A DNA stretch of 64,000 nt from Phragmites australis. Lineage: Eukaryota > Streptophyta > Magnoliopsida > Poales > Poaceae. The notes under the pieces are model-generated. The model was not told the DNA's origin and searched no databases. It worked only from the letters and a program-made list of their open reading frames with translations. Location: NCBI RefSeq assembly GCF_958298935.1, contig NC_084923.1, positions 9,116,501 through 9,180,500 on the forward strand, given 5' to 3'. A program made the position numbers and the translations under genes. Below are positions 14,016 through 29,734 of the stretch, piece by piece. The stretch's first letter is position 1. Each line of letters begins with the position of its first letter.

Positions 14016-17000
14016 TCATAGAGGATCGTGCCTCCCAAGCTCGCTAGGTGGGGGCAAAAGAAGTGCAAGGCGTTGCTTGTATCTTTCAATCCGACGAAGC
14101 CGCTCCTTTTGCAACCTGTCAAAGGAACATTGTCAAAAAAGAATGAAAAAACTGATCGTGCAATCGGGATCACAATCTTGTGTTCCAGTTTCTGGACATG
14201 CTTTTCGTTTACAAGCTGCAGTTCTACCAAGACAACCCCATAGAGGCACGGGTCAATCATCTCTATTGCAGTGACACATTTCTGCCTAATATTTTTTTGA
14301 CAATCGATTGACCCTTATATAAAGGTAAAGGGGTGAAAGAAAAAGAAAAGGATATACATACCCAGCACGTATCTTTTTTGCACGTTTTACATGCTGCTTT
14401 AATAAGTCGCTTGCGATGTATTCACCGTCAGCATTCTGCGAGATAAAAGATAAAATCCACTGGTATCTAAGTCTAATATTGCATCCATAAATGAAACACT
14501 TGTGTTTCTTGTGATAGAAAAGGATGGAGGAAAAGTACTCCACAAACTACAAAATGGTAAATGACACAGAATCACAAACAAGTAACTCGACCTGAACAAG
14601 AATTTCATTAGAAAAGAAGGAATACTGCTTCACCCCTTAAGTCTCGAGGAATGAAGACTAATTTGGCTATGCCACATTTTTATGGTAAATTGGTATGGTA
14701 GAACACATGAGCCCAAGCTTGCTAACATGTTGGCTTTGGTACCTTTAGCCAGGTGTATTAAAATTTAAGATTGTCCGTAGCATAACTCTTATGCAGGAAT
14801 TAAAAAAAGTGTTTCTAGAGGGGACAAAAAATGTCTTAGCAAAAGTGGGCGCAGACAATAGTAGCCTATTTAGCGCCTATGACTTGGGAAATACTTCTGT
14901 AAACAGAAAAATGGAAGGGTAGGAGGAAAAATAAAAAGGGTAAAATCCAAAAGTCAGGAGCCAGTTTTCAGAAATCGTCAAGTCCCGAGCAAGAGAATAA
15001 ATTTTTCGCAAATCAAATATCATAATGCTAATTATAAAAGGCCTAGATGCCAAGAACTCAAAAATGCCCCCACGAAGGTCTAAGAAAGGAAGAAACAGTG
15101 GATGATCGCATGATAAAATAAGCTACATCTTCAACCACATCTTTTGGAAAAAATAATGAGTCGAAATGGTTTTTATATGCCTTCAAAATGACTGCAGCTA
15201 ATGACCTGCCATATGGTGGAATCAACAGTCGATTGCCAAACTTACTCCCTTACAATTTAAAAAAGTGGTATGGTAAAAAGAACCCTAACGTTCATCTTTT
15301 GAAAACCAAGAACTAGCTAAAGAATTGAGCAATAAACAAGTTAAGTAGAATCCAAAATTGCCTGAGCAGAACATATCCATGTTGTGTGCTTCACTGTGCA
15401 TTTTTATCAGCAAGGTGTTAACTTAAATGAATCAAAATAGACAAACTGCAAAGTAGATTTTATAAAAGATACCTTCTGTGGCTCTTCATCTGAATCTTCA
15501 TCCAGAGCATCATTTTTTTCCTTTTCTGATATCCTAGAATCTATGACTGAAGCAGGTAAAGGCCTTGGAAGGATTGGTTCACCATTTGCAAAGCTTGGCT
15601 GAATAAAACAGTGAGTCAAGTGCATGGAGAACATGGCACACGTGCAAAATCTGGAGCATGGACTGCAGATGCATTCAAATATTAAGAAGAAAAGGAGGGG
15701 GGGTAGACACAATCCATCCACACTAAAAACAGTAGTCGTTGAGGTTTCTGGAATATGGACTGCATTAGTACAACATGAAGAGAAGGGGAACACAGAACAA
15801 TCCATCCACACAAAAAAAAACCAGTAGTCATGTGTAATCTGACAAACTGCACTTAGCAATTCACACAAAAATTTGAAGATTGCTAAATTCAAAGAACATC
15901 AAATAACAGAACACATGTAGCCTCTGAAAGTAACAAGGGCAAATGCCCGGAAAACAAATCCTGTTGTATACTAGAAATTGCATTTAAAACTTAAGACAAA
16001 CATATCTTCAACTGATATTTGCAAAATATACAAAATAAAGACTGTGTTTGCCTTCATATAACTCAAATCTTTTTACAGTACAGCACAATATTTAAATAAT
16101 CCTTAACACAAATACATGACAGAGAGAAATTGCCAAGGAAAAATATCAACAGTAAAACTCGGGAAAAAATGACTTCTAAGCTAAGGACTTAAATTCATTT
16201 TGACCAATACTTATCAAATGTCCTAAATAAAGGTAGTTAAACAAGAAACTATTTTATTTCTCGTACATGAATATTCATCTGAAAAACGCATACTATTTCA
16301 CTCAAAGTTAAACAAATCGAAAATTTAAAAAACACCATAAACACACTTGAGGGCTTGAGGCATGTTAGATGGAGCTGGTTTAGAGGAATTCCATAGTAAG
16401 GAACTGTGATTTTCTCAAAAGAAAAAGGTAAAGGAACTACACTATTCTAGAATAATTTTAAAAAGCAACCAACCACCGTATGCACCCAAGATCTGAACGA
16501 AGGAAGGAAGGCATCTGAAAGAAGGAAGGCATGCTAACCTGACTTTCACGTGGAATACCATTATGCACCCAAGATCTACAGAGAGCGTACAAGGATCCTG
16601 ACTCACTGTCCAGCAAGTTAACCTTTGGAGCAGCCAATACATAATTGAAAGTAATGTCAGTTCTAGTGTGCGACCCACTTTGTTTATCAACATAACAAAG
16701 AAGGCATGTATAAACTTGGCAAACTGATCCTTCTTAGGCAGCAGATCAATCGTTTCATAAATACGATACCAATCTCAACCTCATACTCGAAGTATCAATG
16801 ATCATAGATATTTGGAAGAATAGGAAGATGAAATAGAACCAAGTTGTCTTTCTTGAACAGAAAAAAAAAGTGTGAAGAGCAAATAACATTGTCACCCTTT
16901 TCATCCCTGCAGTAAAATATCATATGATGTGGATCATATTACCTTAGGAATGGAAATAACCTATGACTAATCAGTACAAAGTACAAAACTTACAACATGT

Positions 17001-18214
17001 CCTCACAGGTCCCAGGATTAAATGGTATGTGGAACATTCACTGGACAATTTCATACTATCCAGAAATTACAATAATTCTACAGTATGAAATTGACAGTAA
17101 CACAACTGAGTGCAAACGTCACATCTCACTGACCTATGTCTAGAAGACAAAGATAAAAAACATGTAGAGTACTTACTTTGCGGTCATTAATCACCACAGT
17201 TGTAGAGTCTTCTCTGCTCCTTTCCCTACGGATAAGTCAAATGCAGAATTGTTACGTGACAAATTTTCATTCCATAAGACAAACATTTGCATGCTTATTG
17301 TCTTGTTGTTTACCTATCCTTTGAGTTGTTCTGCTCATTGGATGGAGCAGTAGGTGGGACTGGATTAACCTAAGAAGTTCCAAAAGAAACACAACAAAAA
17401 GTGTCAATGGAACTTCAAAATTAATAATCTTTCCTGCAGAATTCCATCGAGAAAAATCCTAATTAACACAATATCTGAAACAGGTCAACACTATCCAAAA
17501 TCAAATAACATGCTCAAACTACAGAACACTATGATTTACTCTCTCCAGCAATTCACAAGGACTGAATCCCTGATGTCTAACCATTCAAGTTACCCTAGAT
17601 TACTTATCCCCGCACTAACATTCCACAAATACTGCATATAATTTGTTTATATAACTCAACCTGCACATCATGCCTTAGCCATATGCTCAAATCGGCTAAA
17701 AGTTCCAAAATTTACCAGAAATTAAGCCACTAACCTTGGGCTGCGGAGCTATCGGAACTCCACGGGGAGGCTGCTCGGGCCGCACCGCCACACCCGCCAC
17801 CAGGGCCCGAGGCACGGCCGCGAATGACCGGGGCTGCGCGTGCGCGTGCGCGTACGCTAGGGGCTGCTGCTGAGGCTGCGCGATGGGGACAGCAACGGCG
17901 TGGGCGCGGGGGTATCCGACGGCCACGGGGGGAACGCCGCGCCGGTGATGTGCGGCCGCAGCGGATGTCGCGATGGGGTAGAGGATGCCGTGGGGCGCGG
18001 AGGAGGCGTGGCCAGGAGGGTTGGGGTTTAGCGGGCGGCCGGTGAAGAGCGGGGGAGCCGGGGCCGCCGCGGCGGCGGCGCGCGGGGAGGAGGTGGCGAG
18101 GAACGCGCGGGGAAGCGGGTGGGAGGCAGCGAGCGGCTGCGGAGGCGGGGACGCGGTGGCGGTGGGCGCTCGCGCGGCGGCGGCGGCGGGATGGCTGCGC
18201 GGCGGGGAGACCAT
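14016..18214 (-). CDS. LIN37-like protein (MuvB/DREAM-type complex subunit)
   Basis: Seven exons on the minus strand: 18214-17735, 17369-17314, 17225-17177, 16622-16539, 15598-15473, 14435-14362, 14115-14016 (480, 56, 49, 84, 126, 74 and 100 nt), giving 322 aa with all phases consistent and GT-AG borders. Residues 1-160 are a Pro/Ala-rich low-complexity N-terminus. Residues about 196-223 carry SLYALCRSWVHNGIPRES, which I match to the conserved CRAW-type box of LIN37. Then follow an acidic segment (DALDEDSDEEPQK) and a basic C-terminus with KQHVKRAKKIRA and ERLRRIERYKQRLALLLPPP. LIN37 is part of the MuvB core that, with E2F/RB or MYB proteins, controls cell-cycle genes in animals; plant homologues are usually labelled proline-rich proteins. 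The family call rests on recalled motifs. In-frame ATGs upstream of 18214 exist, but the chosen start matches the protein's usual beginning best. Confidence 0.75.
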
Positions 18215-19639
18215 GGCGTGGCGTGGCGCGGCGCGGGCGGAAACGGGAAGAGCGGTGGACCCGCGTGGTGGGGTGTCCCTTTTGAAACGGTTTGAATCGG
18301 GTTTGTGCCGTGCGTGGCGGCTCGGGATCTTCGAAGGTTTTCGTGTGGCGCGGGCGCTCCCCGTCGCGTCGACGCGTCGGACCGCGGGTGTGGGTGGAGC
18401 GGTGGAGTTCGCCATGTGTGGACGGTGCGAGGAGGCACTGCTCATGAGACGACGGATCATCGGATGGATGATCGAGATTTTCTGGATGAAACCTCTGCAA
18501 ATGCGTTCCGTGCTTGGAGTTTGCTAGCAATTGATATGGAATTTGACTACAATTTACAACAGAGCAATGAAACAGTTGAATCCAACGCTTTATGAAACTA
18601 AGATTTTACCATTTCATAGAGGACATGTTTATTGTTTATTGTTATTACGAATTTTAGTCTCAAAAGTAAAAGAAAAAAACAAACTATCATAATATAAAAG
18701 CCAATTCTCATAATTTATTTTGCTAAGTTGTATTTATAAAATCTCACAATTCACAATCTGATGAAAAATAATCTTCATAAATTTTATAAAATAAACTATA
18801 TTCTCGTAATCTGAATTAAAAAAACAGAATCTTAATCATAAAAAAACATACTAAGCTCGGGCTCCTCCTTCCTTTTCATGAAAATCAAGAGCAAATAAAC
18901 CAATCGCAACGTTGGATCTATTCATCTCCGGCTAAACTTTCTCCATGCTTTCGCGTCGATCAGAAGAAAATAAAGAATAAGTGTTGCTTGAAGCCGACAA
19001 TTCACGTCAGCACCAGGGAGAAATCCACTAACCGCGGACAAGATGCGTATGTCAAAACTCATTTAAAAGGGAAAAATATCAAGAAAGAGCACCTGTTCGG
19101 AGATAGCTACTGGAGAATATGCCTTCACTGCTTGCCATGTTGTTGCCTTTTCGATAAACCCATATCGCTATCGTCGGACCTAGACATCATGGTAAGCAAA
19201 TATCGTTGCTTTCCCACACTCGATCTTGCCACAACAACTTTTTCAAACGCCGGGATACCATTTCCATTAACAAAATTAACCAGTACAGTCACAAAGTTTG
19301 GAATTTTGGGTTATAAGACAGAGAACCAACCCATCTCCAGAAAGCATCGAAAGACATCGAAAGCTAACCATGTTTAGCAACCCAGATCAGTCTAGACCCC
19401 CCAAAAAAGCACTACTTAGAACCATTCCACAGAGTTTGTAACTAGGATAGCCATAAATTTTAAACTGCTAAGATAGAAGTGTCAGCATCTTCAAGCTCTT
19501 GTTGCTCGTCTTCCTATGGTCTTCTCCTGGCAGAAGCATCAAGCGGTCGGCAGGGGTGTTTGAGGGGTTGCTGCTGAGCCAGCACTCAGGAGGCAGTCTA
19601 CAACAAGTCTTAAGTGTGTTAGATCAGATCCTTCTTACT
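18215..19639. other. Intergenic, upstream of the LIN37-like gene
   Basis: The first 300 bases are GC-rich and probably promoter/5' UTR of the LIN37-like gene. From 18600 the DNA is AT-rich. A frame at 18988-19377 and another from 19499 have no recognisable domain. I see no structural RNA. Confidence 0.4.
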
Positions 19640-22600
19640 CATCTCTTTCAGAAAATCCCACTGCTTGATTTTTTTTTATATCCTACTTATACTCGTGGCT
19701 ATCGAGTGATTATTTTGGAGACTAATAAAATTATTAAAACCTATGAGGTTACTTTTGATGACGCTAGTCCTAAAACTGATCAAATAATGCAGATACAAGT
19801 ACACATATTCAGAGAGAGTTCGAGAGTATTTTTGTGGATGATGATGAGGTCGATGAGGATGAGATTTTAATTCCGATGATACAATCAGTTGTAGATCCCT
19901 TGACATCTTCGATCACTTTAGCTATAGTTGGACATTCTCAAGCTACTACATCATCTGTGCGTATTGAAGGAGAAGAAGATATTGCATCTCAAGTGACAGC
20001 TCCTTTGCATATTCATCAGAGTCATCAACCTGATAAGATGATTGGAGATTTGCACGAGTGAGTTACACAGTCCAGATTTATTGATTCTAATTCTCGTACT
20101 CATTCAATTTTTGTTGTTTCTTTTGAACCCAAAGATGTTTCACATGCATTAACTGACGAATCTTAGATCAATGTCATGCATGAGGAACTTGAAAATTTTG
20201 AACGCAACAAAGTATGAAAGCTTCTCGCACCTCCTCCGAGTCATACACTTATCGGTACTAAATGAGTTTTCAAAAATAAATAAAGTGAGGATGATGTTAT
20301 TGTTAGAAATAAAGCTAGACTTGTAGCTCAAGGTTTTACATAGGTAGAAGGGCTAGATTTTGAAGAAACATTTGCTCCGGTTGCTAAACTAGAAGCTATT
20401 AGAATTCTTTTAACTTTTGCTGCATCTAAAGGTTTTAGATTATATCAAATGAATGTCAAAAATACTTTTCTTAATGGCTACATAAATGAAGAGATTTATG
20501 TTAAGCAACCACCTGATTTTGAAAATTCAAAATATCCAAATTATATATACAAGTTGTCGAAAGCTTTGTATGGTTTAAAACAAACTTCTAGAGCGTGGTA
20601 TGATAGGTTTAAAACATTCTTCCTTGAAAATATTTTTGAAATGGGAAAAATAGATAAGACGTTGTTTGTGCTCAAATATGGTAACGATCAACTATTTCTT
20701 CAAATTTATATAGATGATATCATCTTTGGTTGTTCTTCTCATAATTTGGTGTCCCAGTTTTTAGAAATGATGAGCAGAGAATTTGAGATGAGTATGATGG
20801 GTGAACTAACGTACTTTTTGGACTTCAAGTCAAACAAACCAAAGAAAATACTTTTGTTCATCAAATTAAGTATACACGAGACCTGCTACGACATTTTGAG
20901 ATGAAAAACAGCAAGCCGATCATGACACCTATTGGAGCAACAACGACACTAGATCCTGATGAAGATGTTGAGCCAGTTGATAAAAAAGAACATAGAAGTA
21001 TGATTGAATCACTTTTGTATCTCACCGCTTCAAGGTCAGACATACAATTTATTGTATGCTTTGTTGTATGCTTGTGTGCACGATTTCAAGCTTCTCCACG
21101 TGTTTCACATCGACAAGTTGTCAAACGGATTCTAAGGTATCTTCATGGAACTCAAGATTTTGGCATTTGATTTTCTGCTTCTTCATCTATTAGCTTAAGA
21201 GCTTTTTCTGATGCTGATTTTGAAGGTTATGAAATTGATAGAGAAAAGTACATCTGGTACATGTCATTTCTTGCGTAATTCTCTTGTTGCATAGTTATCT
21301 AGGAAATAGTCCTCTGTTACACAATCTACTGCTGAATTTGAATATATAGTTGCTACTAGTTGTTGTTCACAAACTCTTTGTATAGTTGCTACACTTAAAG
21401 ATTATGAGGTTAATTTAGATAGTGCTATAAGTATTACTAAAGATCTTGTGCAACATTCTCGAACTAAACATATTGATATCAGATTTCATTTTTTAGAGAC
21501 AATATTGAAAAAGAAAACATTGAACTTCTTCGTGTGAATATTGAACACCAATTGACAGATATTTTTCACAAAATCTTTGGATTCTTTTCGGTTTACTTTT
21601 CTTCAGGGAGAACGTAGTGTTATTCATCATATGGGATTATTTTGAGGTGGAGTTCTTATATCTTGGAACTTGTTGAAGTTTATAAAAATAAGAAAACAAT
21701 GAAATATAATAAAACATCATATCTGATACATATGTGACTTTTGAAGCCAGTGCTTATGCTACATATGAGCTTTTGCACTTCCATATCTACATGTGTAACT
21801 GTGTAATTTTTGTCATGATTTTTTTAAATCGAATGACAACTTGAATTAAATTTTGTTATGGTTAAACTCTCTTGATTGCTTTAATTTTTGATAAAAATAC
21901 TACATGTGAAAGAATCAAATAAATGAAAAAGTACTGAATAATAGTTGATAGACAAAAGATCAAGGAAGTATGCACTGTCGCACTTCTTTTTTTGAGACTA
22001 CTTATCATTGCACTTTGATATGAATTTGGAAGAAGTTGTGTACGATCAAAATCATTGTCTTAAGCTTCTGATTATCTTTTTTGACATAGATTTGGTATGG
22101 TTGGTTAGAATAAGACTGATGGTGCATATAATTTCTTGCAAAAGAATATGAGAAGTTACTTGACATCAATTTTGGCATCTTGTTATATATCTTTTTAAAT
22201 CAAAACAATAACATACTTTTGATATTCATGATTTTGATAGCATATAAATTGAGGATTCGAGTGATTTAGATTGGGAGACCATACCTTACAAATAAATCAT
22301 TAATTATATTTGATAAGTTATGCTCACACTATATTTTTATATGTGTAGACGCGTTGGTGCAAAAATTCTTGATAGTGTGACTTAGTCGAGTATTTGTTAT
22401 ATATGTGGATGAATTCTGATGCTCATTGAAATAACAAGACATTCTCTCTTTTGAATTTTCGGTGAAATCATTGCCGAAGGGGGAGAGAAAGTTGCTTATT
22501 ATTTTTATTTTTTTGCTTCAAAAGAGGAGAGAAAATTTTTTCAAAGGATTTTTGTTGATCTTTTGATTTCACTTTGCGTTTAATTTTAAAATCAAATCAT

Positions 22601-22662
22601 GTCTATTAAAAGATTACCAATATTCACATGAGGGTTGCCAATGTTTTCATCAAGAAGGAGAT
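19640..22662 (+). mobile_element. Decayed Ty1/Copia retrotransposon, probably SIRE-like
   Basis: A remnant of copia pol. Seen in order: the end of the integrase region (TRGYRVIILETNKI, 19690-19740), a Ser/acidic linker, and reverse transcriptase (FEETFAPVAKLEAIR near 20360, ALYGLKQTSRAWYDR near 20560, active-site IYIDDIIFG near 20710), then the post-RT segment (SRSDIQF, RYLHGT) to about 21170 and worn RNase H to about 21640. From 19834 to 20904 one frame is kept but broken by stops at 20059, 20164, 20215, 20263, 20281 and 20341. Frames change near 19830 and 20900. A purine tract AAGAAGGAGAT at 22653 followed by TGTAAGATC may mark the start of a 3' LTR at 22663. gag and the 5' LTR are not seen. 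It is not capable of movement. Confidence 0.85.
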
Positions 22663-23519
22663 TGTAAGATCATGTGATGAAAAATTGATTATTGATGAAA
22701 TTGGCAGACCAAAATGATTTAGTATAATGACATTTGGTTGATGTTCATGAGTTGCTAAGATATGCTTGGATAGCATAGTTGGTTTGATGCGTTATCATTA
22801 GTTGAGTATGCTTATGTTAACATGTTGGTTTTGTTTGGAGTTTGTGTGGTGTTACGTGAACTGATCTTGAGTCAATCAGGAAGGACTTGTGCTCATACTC
22901 GATTATTATTTGATTCATGTGTAGGTGTTGCCGGACTACAACTATTTCAAATTGAAGCGCTTGAATAAAATAAGGATGTGCTTGCAATGACTCCTAGTCT
23001 CTTGCGGTTACATGCAGTTGAAACGGTTGGTGACATGAACCTGTAGTTTATAGCTAGGATTATTTTAATAATATTAAATTTTTTCTCTATATTATTGTTC
23101 TTTGTTTGTAAGATTTTTACTGGAACACTCGGATACTGATGGATCGTAGTTTGACTTGAATCTTACATCTTTTTGCCCAGTAGTGGGATACACATTACTT
23201 GGTCCTCAATGCAGGAAGGTCCGGGAAGGAAAGTACCAGTCACACCTTAAATTTCAATGTGATAGTAACGGTTTCGTTATTTACGGAAGTCTAGTAGAAC
23301 TTTTGTTTGAAGCAACACCTAGTGCGCTCATTTATACACTTAATCATTTTGATGTAATATTTGGAGTTGAAATTTTAGATATTAACTATGCATGTAATGG
23401 TATTTGATGTAATTTTAGAAATGCCTATAGTTTGAATTAATGATTAAGTGTTTATCGTGACTTAAACATTAGAAGAACGGATGTATGTACATATGATGCA
23501 TCTTGGATTGTGCAAATTT
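22663..23519 (+). other. Possible 3' LTR of the Copia remnant and unassigned DNA
   Basis: It begins TGTAAGATCATGTGATG after a polypurine tract, as an LTR would. No matching 5' LTR lies in the window, so neither the right border nor a target duplication could be set. A frame at 23156-23407 has no known domain. Confidence 0.35.
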
Positions 23520-23723
23520 TTTGGCTGCCGAATATCTATCAGTGCCGGTTCTATTTTAGAATCGACATTGATAGTCAGTATCAGTGCCGTTTCCTAACAG
23601 GGATCCGACACTGATAGTGATTTTCAGTGTCAGTTTCATACCCGATACTAATAGTCACTGACTATCAGTGCCGAGTAATTAGTGTCGGTTTAAAACCCAC
23701 AACTGATATATTCTGCAGTAGTG
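23520..23723. mobile_element. Solitary CACTA (En/Spm) transposon end
   Basis: The sequence ends ...CTGCAGTAGTG at 23723, the inverse of the CACTACTGCAG terminus of grass CACTA elements. The preceding 200 bases carry repeated subterminal words on both strands (ATCAGTGCCG, ACACTGATAG, TAGTGTCGGTTT, GACTATCAGTGCCG), as expected for transposase-binding repeats. No opposite CACTA end with such repeats was found in the window, so this is a truncated or solitary end. Confidence 0.78.
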
Positions 23724-23959
23724 ACTTGATCTATTGGTGCCACCAGAATCATCGCCCTCTGGCCCTCGCTACCATTCCAGTGGTAAAAAAATAAGAGAAA
23801 AAAGCTAGCAGTATATTTCTTTGGTTTTCTATGTAGTATTCGTGCAGTGCAGCTTATCTTATGTAACGAACTAGTCTTCCCATAACAAAAAATGCAGGCA
23901 TCTTCAGCTTAAACATGATACATTTACAAGCTGCTCGAATCCTCGATCGGTCTAGCTCA

Positions 23960-25696
<1,737 letters not shown>

Positions 25697-25807
25697 TGAT
25701 CTCCCCGAGCTCGCCGCGCACGCGTTCGCAGGTGCTGTTGCTGTTGCACGCTGACTCTGCGTACTACAGCGTATGGCTCCGATGGTTCGCTCTTACGGGC
25801 CGGCAAG

Positions 25808-25814
25808 TTTTATA
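25808..25814 (-). promoter_or_regulatory. TATA box of the intact peroxidase
   Basis: On the minus strand GGCTATAAAACTTG gives a TATAAAA core about 112 bases upstream of the ATG at 25696, a normal plant spacing. Confidence 0.65.
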
Positions 25815-27916
25815 GCCGCGGTGCTCACAGGTGGTTGTCGATTTGGGCACAGGGAGAACGCCTTTTCTTGGATCTGAAGGATGGATGGGCAATCATTCGG
25901 AGCGAACGATCCGTGGCGACTTTCCCTTCGCGGCGTCGTTTTCAGAGGCCGATGCATGCATGCATGCAGGCGTGCGAACAGAGACACTGTGCATATCAGA
26001 CCATGCATGGCCACATTTCGGTGTCTTTATTAGCCAGCGCACCTAATTTTACGAGTGATATAGTGATAGTGCCAACAACATAAGGCAGTACACAGGACAG
26101 GACACGTGAGTTTTGTTCCAGTTTGGTGAGGTCGATCGATTGCCAAGCGCGACTGACTGTTCCCGTACGTGGTTTTAGTCAGCGCCCACTTTAATCTGCA
26201 ACAGACATGTTCAGTACGTACGTGCTGAGGAGGATCATCTGCCCGTGAGAGTTGGTACCGTGTGCAGTCTACGAAACTGAAACTAGCAATGTTTGTTCAG
26301 ATAGAAAGGAGGCTAATTCTGCGTGATTGGTCAAGTCTACATTATCAAGCGAGCAGACGCAACCGGCTCCTTACTCTGCGCTGAAGGGTCCTGTATGACT
26401 ATGACCTCATACCATACATGCCAACTACTCCGTACTCAATAGACCATTGCTGGGGAAGATTGCACACAACTTCAAGGACCAGTTATTCAGCATACTTTTC
26501 TCAGGATCTTGTACGGTGTTCCCATGGACTTTAAATTCCTTCGCTGGATGATCACGGTTCGCAAATCACGAACGCGTAGGCACGTTCCAGCGAGGTATTC
26601 CGTTTTTGCAACCTGGAGCAGTTCGCCTGGAGCACCCCGCTTGTCAAATTCAGGAACCAGAGATATCGATAAGGTCTTGCTTACTGTTACGGTTGATCTC
26701 TTCTATTGCCTAACTGCTCATGCAGTTGCCATGGCGTCCGTTGGGAAGAAGACGTCTCCCCGACGAACAACCTATTATTCTGTATACATATGTAAAACAA
26801 TCAATGAATAAAACATGTTTTCTATTGGTAAAAGAGAATATCTTTCACTAACAAAGTATGGCGAAGATCAATTTACTGAAAATACTCAAGTTTAAAGAAA
26901 AAGTTAAGAGAAAAATGATGGCCAGAGTGATGATCCTAAGAGCTCTCTCTTAGCATGATAATCATGTATCAATATTTATATTGCTATTTAAAGTATAATT
27001 AGATATATAAATATATCCCTACAGAGTTAGTAAAGATTCAAATCTTCACTGTATAATCAGGACCAAGGCTAGCCTTGTAAAATGCTACTACGATTAGTTG
27101 CAGCAATTATTCTAACAAGTGGTGCTAGAGACATAGAGCTTAACTGATCGTCTATTACGGTGTAGCCCTGACCCGTGTGTCAGATCAGTCGCTGATTAAA
27201 TCAGCATGGAATGCCGATTATTCCGTGGCAAGCAGAGAACGGTTGATATAACTCCTCTGGCTAATCTTACTGGGAGGACCGAGGGTTCCCTAAGGCTTCA
27301 GAGTCAACAGTCTCCGTAGGCTCAAGTTTAGGGCTTTGGACCAACTAGGTCCGAGGCTAGACGTAGACTGACGGAATTAGAGATGTCGAGGGTCGACCTA
27401 ACATTTTCACTCGACTATTACACTGTCTCGATCATCCTAAAAACTTACCAGTCACAATCCGATCTCATGGTCCACAGCACTGCAGTACGACACTGTTCAT
27501 TTTGGCCACGTTACACGTCAGGACAGTACTAATCTGTAGTACTTATGTACTAATTATAGAGAGCGGGCGAGGCATCATTCTCAGAACAGAAGGGGCATGA
27601 TGTGATTAAGTGACGGAGATATGCAAGCAAGACGAAGGACTCGTTAGCATTTATTTTTCTTGCTTGTTCAAGGGGACATCAGTGAACGGCTGAACGCATC
27701 AACTGATCAAACTGTAGCGGCAGTTACAGATTCCTCCGTTTTTGCATGACGCGTAGCAGAGAGGCTGATTACTACCACTCATCTGTCTGAATTAATTGAT
27801 ACATCGTCCCATACTATTGCTGGCGATCAACACTAGCTTAAACCACAGGATCGATCTAACTTTCGAGGTCATGCATGGCAGACGCCAGAAGCAGATGATG
27901 TGCGCGTTGCTCGGTT
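25815..27916. other. Intergenic between two peroxidase loci
   Basis: No gene is supported. A short GCATGCATGCATGCA stretch lies near 25952. The frame at 26509-26811 has no recognisable domain. The first few hundred bases are promoter space for the intact peroxidase and the last few hundred are the 3' flank of the broken one. Confidence 0.45.
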
Positions 27917-29217
<1,301 letters not shown>

Positions 29218-29734
29218 GTCTCTGTACCGTGTCAGTACGTGTTGGCTCCTCTCTTTGCGTCTTTGCTGCAAGGCTTATATAAACGGTTAAAAGAAGTGAT
29301 ATTGATCAGTGCCAATGACAGCGAAAATATAGTAAATGTTGTTGGATAATCGTTGTGCTCGTTGACGAGTAAGCGGGCGGCTGGCTGAGTGATGTATACT
29401 TCAGCGTGCAGAATCGGCAACAGCCGGACGCACTGATCGATCCCCTGCAAAAATGTACGTAGTGGAGTTGCACGCAGCACGCTTCCGAGTGTTTTTTCTG
29501 CACTAGAAGTGGTAGTGGAGCTCCAACATAAATGCGAGCACTGTAACGTAAATACGTAATGCATTCACATTTCGCGTGCACCTTGGGGACGGCGGCGGCT
29601 GCAATGTAATGGTCAATGATAAGATTTGATATTAAAATGGTCATTATAATAATAATTGATTTAATAAGATATTATTAGGTTTGGCCGAATACATGGGAAG
29701 TAACCACGATCAGTGATCATAACCAATGACCACA
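29218..29734. other. Upstream flank of the peroxidase relic and possible LTR remnant
   Basis: A TATATAA word near 29275 sits upstream of the relic's ATG on the minus strand. The last stretch (about 29640-29732), ending ACCACA just before a primer-binding-like site, may be the end of a 5' LTR of the Gypsy element that follows. Its start was not found. Confidence 0.4.

Noticed and set aside
16500..16560. GAAGGAAGGCA repeats and the nearby repeated CACCCAAGATCT phrase as a microsatellite or MITE
   Set aside because: Only two imperfect copies; the second CACCCAAGATCT lies in LIN37-like exon 4, so it may just be a small intron-exon similarity.
17824..18527. Plus-strand GC-rich frames over LIN37-like exon 1
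   Set aside because: Shadow frames of the proline/alanine-rich exon on the other strand.
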